Shown: positions 60,280 through 64,000 of the stretch, piece by piece
Numbering within the stretch: the first letter of the stretch is position 1
How the letters are laid out: each line of letters begins with the position of its first letter
Made by a program: the position numbers and the translations under genes
Notes under the pieces: model-generated
Databases searched by the model: none
Seen by the model: only the letters and a program-made list of their open reading frames with translations
What the model was told of the DNA's origin: nothing
Assembly: GCA_023432225.1 (NCBI GenBank)
Contig: JAEYUW010000039.1
Coordinates: forward strand, 3,878 to 67,877
From: Verrucomicrobiota bacterium
Lineage (GTDB): Bacteria > Verrucomicrobiota > Verrucomicrobiia > Opitutales > Opitutaceae
Direction: 5' to 3'
DNA: 64,000 nt

Positions 60280-60462
60280 CACCGCCCGCCGCACGCGTCG
60301 CGTTTTCCCGGAAAGCCCTCACGCCGTTGCCCGTCGTCGCCTGCCATGCACCGCCAGCGACGCGGGGCGCCGCCTTTCGGCACGCGTGACATGGAGGCGC
60401 GGCGCAGCGCCTCGCACACGTCTCCGGTCGGCGGCGCGCGGCCGCCGCATTTGAGCGGCGCC

Positions 60463-60873
60463 TCAGAGCACGCCGGGCGGCGGCGTGCCGAGATCGCGGC
60501 CGCGCTCGCGCGCGGACAGCCAGGCCAGCAGCAACAGCGTCCGCTCGCCGTCGAGTATGGCGTTTTTCGACTTCAGGCAGTCCTGCAGTCGCTGACGCGG
60601 CAGCCCGAGTTGTCGCGCGAGTTGCGCCTTGCTGCCGCGGCGCGCCAAGTGCGGTGCCACCCGCCGCACCAGCTCGTTCCACAGCGGCGTTTCGGTGCCG
60701 GGATGCAGCGCCCAACAACGCCGCGTGCGCGCATTCGTGCGCCGGGTTCGATCTGCCATCGCCCGCGCGGCCTCCGCTCGCGCTGCCGCCACTGCGCCGT
60801 CAGCCAGCGTCAACAGCACTTCGCCGATTTGATTCAGCGGTCCGTGCCGCCCGGGGATGGTTCCTGTGTTCAT
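60463..60873 (-). CDS. Short HTH DNA-binding protein
   Basis: The protein has 136 residues from the ATG at 60873 (MNTGTIPGRHGPLNQIGEVL). The C-terminal half contains a helix-turn-helix of the Xre/Cro-like type: SKAQLARQLGLPRQRLQDCL, followed by KSKNAILDGERTLLLLAWL. The N-terminal half is Ala/Arg-rich helical. The palindrome copy 3 lies 7-31 bases before the start codon and contains a -10-like TATTATAT on the coding strand, so the protein probably controls itself. It follows the integrase gene on the same strand. I do not recognise a named family. Confidence 0.7.
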   Translation of the reverse strand: MNTGTIPGRHGPLNQIGEVLLTLADGAVAAARAEAARAMADRTRRTNARTRRCWALHPGTETPLWNELVRRVAPHLARRGSKAQLARQLGLPRQRLQDCLKSKNAILDGERTLLLLAWLSARERGRDLGTPPPGVL

Positions 60874-60879
60874 AGGTGG

Positions 60880-60904
60880 GTTTGTAATATAATACGTTAC
60901 AAGT
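60880..60904 (-). promoter_or_regulatory. AT-rich palindrome, copy 3, at the HTH gene promoter
   Basis: The site is GTTTGTAA - TATAATACG - TTACAAGT. One base differs from a perfect copy on the right arm. It sits immediately upstream of the HTH start (ATG 60873-60871), so a bound protein would block or define the promoter. The spacer is identical to copy 1. Confidence 0.65.
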
Positions 60905-60932
60905 CTGTCGGAGGGGTGGCCGGCTCTCGCCT

Positions 60933-62273
60933 TCATTCTTTCGCCGTGCCGGGGCCATTCGCGGCGCGATCCAGCGGGCTCCGCACGCCCAATCCCGGCT
61001 TCCGCATCACGTGCAGATAAATCTGCGTCGTGCGCACATCCGCGTGGCCCATGAGTTCCTGCACCGTCCGGATATCCGTCCCTCCCTCCAACAAATGCGT
61101 GCCGAAGGAGTGCCGGAGCGTGTGCGGCGACACCCGCTTGCCCAACTCCAGCCTGTCGACCGCCCGCTTCAGCATTTTTTGAAACCACGCATCGCTGACA
61201 TGATGCCGGCGCACGATTCCCGAGGCGGGATCAAGGACCGGCTTCGCCGTCGGAAACAGCCATTGCCACTCCCAGCTCACCCCGGCTTTCGGGTATTTCT
61301 TGGCCAACCCCTCCGGCAACCACACCCCGGGCAGGTTTTCCGCCCGATCGAAACTCCACCTCTCGCGCAATCGAGCCACGTGGGCCCTCAGCTCCGGAAT
61401 CAGCTTTTCCGGCAATACGGTCAGGCGGTCCTTATCTCCCTTGCCGGCGAAGACCTGGAGCCGGCCCCGCTCAAAATCGAGATGGTGGATGCGCAGACGC
61501 AGCAGCTCCATCAGCCGCAACCCCGCGCCATAGGCCAACTCCGCCATCAGTCGCGGCGTGCCCTCCATCTGGGCGAATAAGGCCCGGGTCTCGGCCACCG
61601 AAAGCACCGTGGGCACTCGCTGCTTCGGGCTCGCGCGTTTGAACTCCATCTCGCCGAGGTCGCGATGCAGCGCCTCCTGCATCAAAAATACCAACGCATT
61701 CAACGCCTGCCTCTGCGCTGCCGGACTCGCTCTTCCGTTCACCGCGAGCGCCGATAGAAAGGCCGCGACCTCACTGCCGCCGGCTGCATACGGTGACCTC
61801 GGCGCGATGAACCGCGCAAACCGCACCGCCCATTCCCGATAGGTTTGCTCGGTGCGCCACAAAAAGCCGCGCTCGCGCACCGCCTTGACGAGGTCCCGCT
61901 CCCACGGTTCACCGCCCCGATCGCTCGCCGCCGGCGGCGGCTCCATTGGACGCCGCCAGGCGGCCAACGGAATTGCCGCGACCGCACGTTCCGGCGCACG
62001 AGAGTCTTCCGCGGTCTGTGTCGGCGTGCCCGCCATCGCCTTTCGCCCTTCCCGATAAAACCAACGCAACGCCTCGCGCGCCGGTCCGCGACCCTGCCGT
62101 TCCCGCCAAGCGAGGTAGTGCTTGGCCACCTCCGTCGTGGCAGCCCGGCGACTCTCCTTGCAGTGTTTGAGGAACGAGAGGATCTCGCGCGCGTAAGCCA
62201 CCTGCGCAGACTCCGGCAGCGCCGCGTGTGCCAGCGCATCCTTCCATTGTGGAAACGAAATGGGCCGATCCAT
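60933..62273 (-). CDS. intI: Integron integrase with extra N-terminal domain
   Basis: The 446-residue tyrosine recombinase has the catalytic set R253 (GAGLRLMELLRLR), K281 region (GKGDKDR), H384/R387 (PHTLRHSF), H410 (MGHADV) and Y419 (QIYLHVM). Between these it has the IntI-specific insertion LPGVWLPEGLAKKYPKAG (314-331) and WEWQWLFP (334-341), which separates integron integrases from Xer and phage enzymes. A typical IntI begins near WERDLVKAVRERGFLWRTEQ (124-143). Here about 120 extra residues precede it and look like a second SAM-like core-binding domain (8-75). The ATG at 62273 is preferred to one 54 bases upstream in repeat DNA. Confidence 0.92.
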   Translation of the reverse strand: MDRPISFPQWKDALAHAALPESAQVAYAREILSFLKHCKESRRAATTEVAKHYLAWRERQGRGPAREALRWFYREGRKAMAGTPTQTAEDSRAPERAVAAIPLAAWRRPMEPPPAASDRGGEPWERDLVKAVRERGFLWRTEQTYREWAVRFARFIAPRSPYAAGGSEVAAFLSALAVNGRASPAAQRQALNALVFLMQEALHRDLGEMEFKRASPKQRVPTVLSVAETRALFAQMEGTPRLMAELAYGAGLRLMELLRLRIHHLDFERGRLQVFAGKGDKDRLTVLPEKLIPELRAHVARLRERWSFDRAENLPGVWLPEGLAKKYPKAGVSWEWQWLFPTAKPVLDPASGIVRRHHVSDAWFQKMLKRAVDRLELGKRVSPHTLRHSFGTHLLEGGTDIRTVQELMGHADVRTTQIYLHVMRKPGLGVRSPLDRAANGPGTAKE

Positions 62274-62298
62274 GGTGAGTGGCGGCCCGTGCCGGGAA

Positions 62299-62344
62299 CC
62301 GTAGGCAATTCTCCGCTTCGCACGCAATGGAGAATTGCCTACGG
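62299..62344. repeat. Perfect inverted repeat before intI (CCGTAGGCAATTCTCC)
   Basis: CCGTAGGCAATTCTCC and GGAGAATTGCCTACGG are perfect 16-base arms with a 14-base loop. The outer parts again read GTAG and CTAC, as in the REP-like elements. It lies 26-71 bases upstream of the intI start and could be part of the integrase promoter region, or a REP element that landed there. Confidence 0.7.
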
Positions 62345-62407
62345 TTTTGATTCAGGTGTTGAAAACAAACACGTTATCGCTCCTTCTTCCCGCCACGGGC
62401 CAACCTC

Positions 62408-62447
62408 CGCGTAGGTTTTACGCGTAGTCTGAATTACACTGATCGCC
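62408..62447. other. Probable attI site
   Basis: The region between intI and the first cassette contains an inverted repeat, CGCGTA - GGTTT - TACGCG (62408-62424), as expected for extra integrase-binding sites. The cassette junction GATCGCC follows at 62441-62447. The crossover should fall after G62441. The same first 13 bases (GATCGCCGGAAGA) open the fourth cassette. The exact limits of attI are not certain. Confidence 0.65.
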
Positions 62448-62453
62448 GGAAGA

Positions 62454-62900
62454 ATGACCGCTCTTCGCCAGCTTCCTGAATTCGCACAAGCCGCATGGTA
62501 TGCGGACCCAACCGATCATCGGTGCCCCCACGATGCTTGGCTGGAAGCCGTCGAAATTAGCGAGCCGGCCGAAGGTGAAAGAAAAGAAAAGAGAAAGACC
62601 GCAATCACCGTTCGACTTCTGGGCGCCTATCATGACGGCTATATTATCCTCCGTTACGCGGGCGTAAGCGGCTTCGCTATCGGAAGCTCTTCGGCCGGTC
62701 GAAGTCTTGGCGACTGGCTCGAAGATCGCTTCTCCCTCACGTCAGGTGCTTTGCTCCGGCACGAGATTACTTGGTGCTTCGGACCCGACTCGAAGTCGTT
62801 GTGGTTTATCGAATCCGAAAGTGTCAGCTACGAGTGGATTCCCAAGAAGGGCGATCCAGTCGGCACAGACAACTCCGGGGCTGCGCCCCTTCGTGTCTGA
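62454..62900 (+). CDS. Cassette 1 protein, hypothetical, 148 residues
   Basis: I do not recognise this protein. It begins MTALRQLPEFAQAAWYADPT and contains CPHDAWLEAVEI (about 24-35), VRLLGAYHDGYIILRYAGVS and a C-terminal ITWCFGPDSKSLWFIESESV. It is soluble, mildly acidic and without a signal peptide. The pattern HDAWLE...VRLLGAYHDG resembles small immunity-like or cassette-borne proteins. GGAAGA 1-7 bases before the ATG is a likely ribosome site. The last 17 residues (DPVGTDNSGAAPLRV) are encoded within attC1, which is common in cassettes. Confidence 0.75.
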   Translation: MTALRQLPEFAQAAWYADPTDHRCPHDAWLEAVEISEPAEGERKEKRKTAITVRLLGAYHDGYIILRYAGVSGFAIGSSSAGRSLGDWLEDRFSLTSGALLRHEITWCFGPDSKSLWFIESESVSYEWIPKKGDPVGTDNSGAAPLRV

Positions 62901-62915
62901 CCTCAAACGTTAGGT
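62850..62915 (+). other. attC1, 66 bp
   Basis: The left core is GGCGATC (62850-62856), the exact complement of the cassette's own start GATCGCC (62441). The interior folds as CAGACA / TGTCTG around GGGGCTGCGCCCC. The right end is AAACGTTAGGT, the usual GTTRRRY core, with crossover after G62909. The left core has GATC where AAC is standard. The site is short and of the classical 60-bp class, unlike the next two. Confidence 0.75.
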
Positions 62916-63381
62916 GAAGAAACTACTCCCAGTTGTTTTGCTTGTGGCGGTGCTCGTAGGTTGCCGCGAAAAAACGGCGTTGGAGCGTCGCTTTGACGAA
63001 GAGCTCGCGGTTCAAACGACAGACGAAGGAAGAAAGTTTGTTACCTTCTATCATCGGAGAGCAGTCGCTTTCAGCGAGCATCGTGAGACGTTTGATCCCT
63101 CGGACGGCGTCGACGAGTTCGAAGCGTGGGTTCTTGCGGACGAATATCGGCAATGTGTATATGGCGGGTGTGGCGCAACGAGGGTTCCAGAGTATGCCGA
63201 TGGAAGGTGGAAGGTCGTAGTCGCAATCGGTGATCCGCCGCCAAGAGTGCAGCCACCGATATTCATCGATGCAAAATCTGGCAGGCTTCAGCAGATTGGA
63301 TACGAGCCCATTGATCGCCCCGTTGAGTGGCGCAAAGAGCCAAGAGCACCTAACCAGCAGCCACAGCAGCAACGCCCTTAG
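62914..63381 (+). CDS. Cassette 2 protein, lipoprotein, 155 residues
   Basis: The protein starts at GTG 62914, whose bases are part of the recombination core GTTAGGTG. It begins VKKLLPVVLLVAVLVGCREK, a lipoprotein signal with lipobox LVGC. The mature part has no domain I recognise; it contains KFVTFYHRRAVAFSEHRETF, CVYGGCGATRVPEY and RWKVVVAIGDPPPRV. It is probably anchored to the inner leaflet of the outer membrane or to the inner membrane. The C-terminus, NQQPQQQRP, is encoded by attC2. Confidence 0.75.
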   Translation: MKKLLPVVLLVAVLVGCREKTALERRFDEELAVQTTDEGRKFVTFYHRRAVAFSEHRETFDPSDGVDEFEAWVLADEYRQCVYGGCGATRVPEYADGRWKVVVAIGDPPPRVQPPIFIDAKSGRLQQIGYEPIDRPVEWRKEPRAPNQQPQQQRP

Positions 63382-63483
63382 TCTCACCTGATTCGCCGAT
63401 GTCATCTACGCTCAACATGGCCCAGTCGTTCAAAAGAGACGGCTTGCCCGCTCGGCGGGCGTGGCTGATCTGAGTCGTTCGGA
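63348..63483 (+). other. attC2, 136 bp
   Basis: The left core ACCTAAC (63348-63354) is the complement of the cassette start GTTAGGT. The right core is GTTCGGA (63477-63483). Inside, CAGCCAC pairs with GTGGCTG near the ends and CCCGC with GCGGG makes an inner hairpin. It is about 85% identical by eye to attC3 and has exactly the same length, so it belongs to a uniform, VCR-like family typical of sedentary chromosomal integrons. Confidence 0.85.
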
Positions 63484-63505
63484 GGAAGAAGCCGCTCATA
63501 CACCC

Positions 63506-63739
63506 GTGAAATCAAATCTGAAAGGCTGGCTGGTGGGGTCAGGCATCGTCCTGCTGGCAGTCTCCATCGGTTTATTTGGTAGGACTCCTGCGCCTAACCC
63601 CGCAGAGACCTTAAGTGCGCATATCAGAGTCACCAATGCCATCACAGCGACAGGCATGTATCGCCCGGCAAGCTATTGGGTCTTTGGTGCTGCCGTGATC
63701 TGTCTGATCTCTGCAGCTGCGGTGAAGAATAAGCCATGA
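63506..63739 (+). CDS. Cassette 3 protein, small two-span membrane protein
   Basis: Two hydrophobic segments are clear: GWLVGSGIVLLAVSIGLFG and YWVFGAAVICLISAAAV, joined by a short polar loop with TLSAHIRVTNAITATGMYRP. It ends KNKP. The GTG at 63506 lies inside the cassette and is preferred, giving 77 residues. An in-frame GTG at 63461 would place the start within attC2 and add 15 residues. The topology resembles small immunity or inhibitor membrane proteins, but no family is recognised. Confidence 0.6.
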   Translation: MKSNLKGWLVGSGIVLLAVSIGLFGRTPAPNPAETLSAHIRVTNAITATGMYRPASYWVFGAAVICLISAAAVKNKP

Positions 63740-63747
63740 AAGAAGAA

Positions 63748-63883
63748 GCCGAACCAGCAGCCACAGCAGCAACGCCCTTGATCTCACCTTCATCGTTGAT
63801 TACGCCTACGCTCAACATGGCCCAGTCATTCGAAAGAGACGGCTTGCCCGCCCGGCGGGCGTGGCTGATCTGAAACGATCGCC
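63748..63883 (+). other. attC3, 136 bp
   Basis: The left core GCCGAAC (63748-63754) pairs with the cassette start GTTCGGA in 6 of 7 positions. The right core is GATCGCC (63877-63883), with GAT in place of GTT. The interior matches attC2 closely (AACCAGCAGCCACAGCAGCA, GACGGCTTGCCCGC, GGCGGGCGTGGCTGATCTGA). Length is identical to attC2. Confidence 0.85.
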
Positions 63884-63890
63884 GGAAGAC

Positions 63891-64000
63891 ATGAACTCGT
63901 GGCCATTTGATCAGCCGAAGAGTTGCGCAGTCTTCACCACGACTCACGTGCTGAAAGAAGGAAGAGACATTGCCTTCGTCTTTCACGATGCCGACGACCA
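63891..64000 (+). CDS. Cassette 4 protein, N-terminal part (cut by window end)
   Basis: Only 36 codons are visible, beginning MNSWPFDQPKSCAVFTTTHV and continuing LKEGRDIAFVFHDADD. The start WPFDQP..CAVFTT and the later HDADD match a family of small soluble proteins I associate with integron cassettes and plasmids, of unknown function. The upstream bases GATCGCCGGAAGAC are nearly the same as before cassette 1. The rest lies outside the window. Confidence 0.65.
   Translation, partial: MNSWPFDQPKSCAVFTTTHVLKEGRDIAFVFHDADD

Larger units (their letters stand above)
59757..60462. other. 706-base region with two AT-rich palindromes and no clear gene
   Basis: Several short frames exist in both directions but none has a recognisable domain, good start or consistent codon pattern. 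The notable parts are two AT-rich palindromes (59909-59933 and 60255-60279) in otherwise very GC-rich DNA. Both are preceded by a shared CGAGTCGCCG, so a longer unit has been duplicated. The region may be a decayed neighbour of the HTH gene at 60463. Confidence 0.5.
60933..64000. mobile_element. Chromosomal integron (IntI, attI and cassette array, cut by window end)
   Basis: An integron integrase on the minus strand is followed, beyond its start, by a recombination region and a row of short plus-strand genes, each closed by an attC site. This is the expected arrangement: cassettes lie on the side of the 5' end of intI. Three cassettes are complete (62442-62909, 62910-63477 and 63478-63877) and a fourth starts at 63878. 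The cassette DNA is visibly less GC-rich than the chromosome, a usual mark of captured genes. Confidence 0.88.

Noticed and set aside
59972..60462. Short frames on both strands in the palindrome region
   Set aside because: No start context, no domain and Arg/Ala-rich composition, as expected of random frames in GC-rich DNA.

Overview
The window is GC-rich (about two thirds G+C by eye) and carries mostly chromosomal genes. Four traits together suggest an Opitutaceae-like member of the Verrucomicrobiota: many 800-865 residue orphan permeases of the acidobacterial/verrucomicrobial MacB-FtsX type (ADOP), a TPR Ser/Thr kinase beside an ECF sigma factor, a linked rhamnose-lactate pathway, and dense GTAG-bordered intergenic palindromes. 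This placement is an inference; no rRNA or other marker gene is present. I saw no tRNA or rRNA gene and no CRISPR array.

Layout. (1) 1-8339, + strand: the end of rhaA, an aldolase-dehydrogenase fusion, a tandem class II aldolase-like protein, rhaB and lutABC. Together these take L-rhamnose to DHAP plus lactaldehyde, lactaldehyde to lactate, and lactate to pyruvate. (2) 8512-13979: a DoxX-like protein, a YCII protein and an ECF42-type sigma factor, then a Tat-exported phosphoesterase, a methyltransferase and a TPR protein. (3) 14027-36306, - strand: eight orphan permeases in two tight runs, with a tandem pair of DUF4097-like secreted proteins between them. (4) 36607-45282, - strand: a glycine-rich surface-type protein, a hypothetical, a kinase/ECF sigma pair, a solitary DGQHR protein and a row of small proteins ending in a TonB-like protein. 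(5) 45300-53276, - strand: three more permeases, making eleven. None of the eleven has an ATPase gene or a PadR-type regulator nearby. (6) 53559-59756: two exported hydrolases, a soluble PAS histidine kinase, SRPBCC and VOC proteins and an MFS transporter. (7) 59757-64000: a short HTH protein with three copies of an AT-rich palindrome, then a chromosomal integron with an IntI carrying an extra N-terminal domain, an attI region, three complete gene cassettes with their attC sites, and a fourth cassette cut by the window end.

The intergenic DNA is unusual. At least a dozen elements begin GTAG and/or end CTAC around a palindrome, as REP elements do. Several of them supply or touch the stop codon of the neighbouring gene. 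A second class consists of arms with an exact 9-bp period, arranged as inverted pairs, at three places. The integron cassettes look clearly less GC-rich than the rest.

The observations most worth following are the integron with a variant GAT recombination core, the HTH gene with its palindromes, the 9-bp-period repeats, the REP/stop-codon association and the eleven-permease block.
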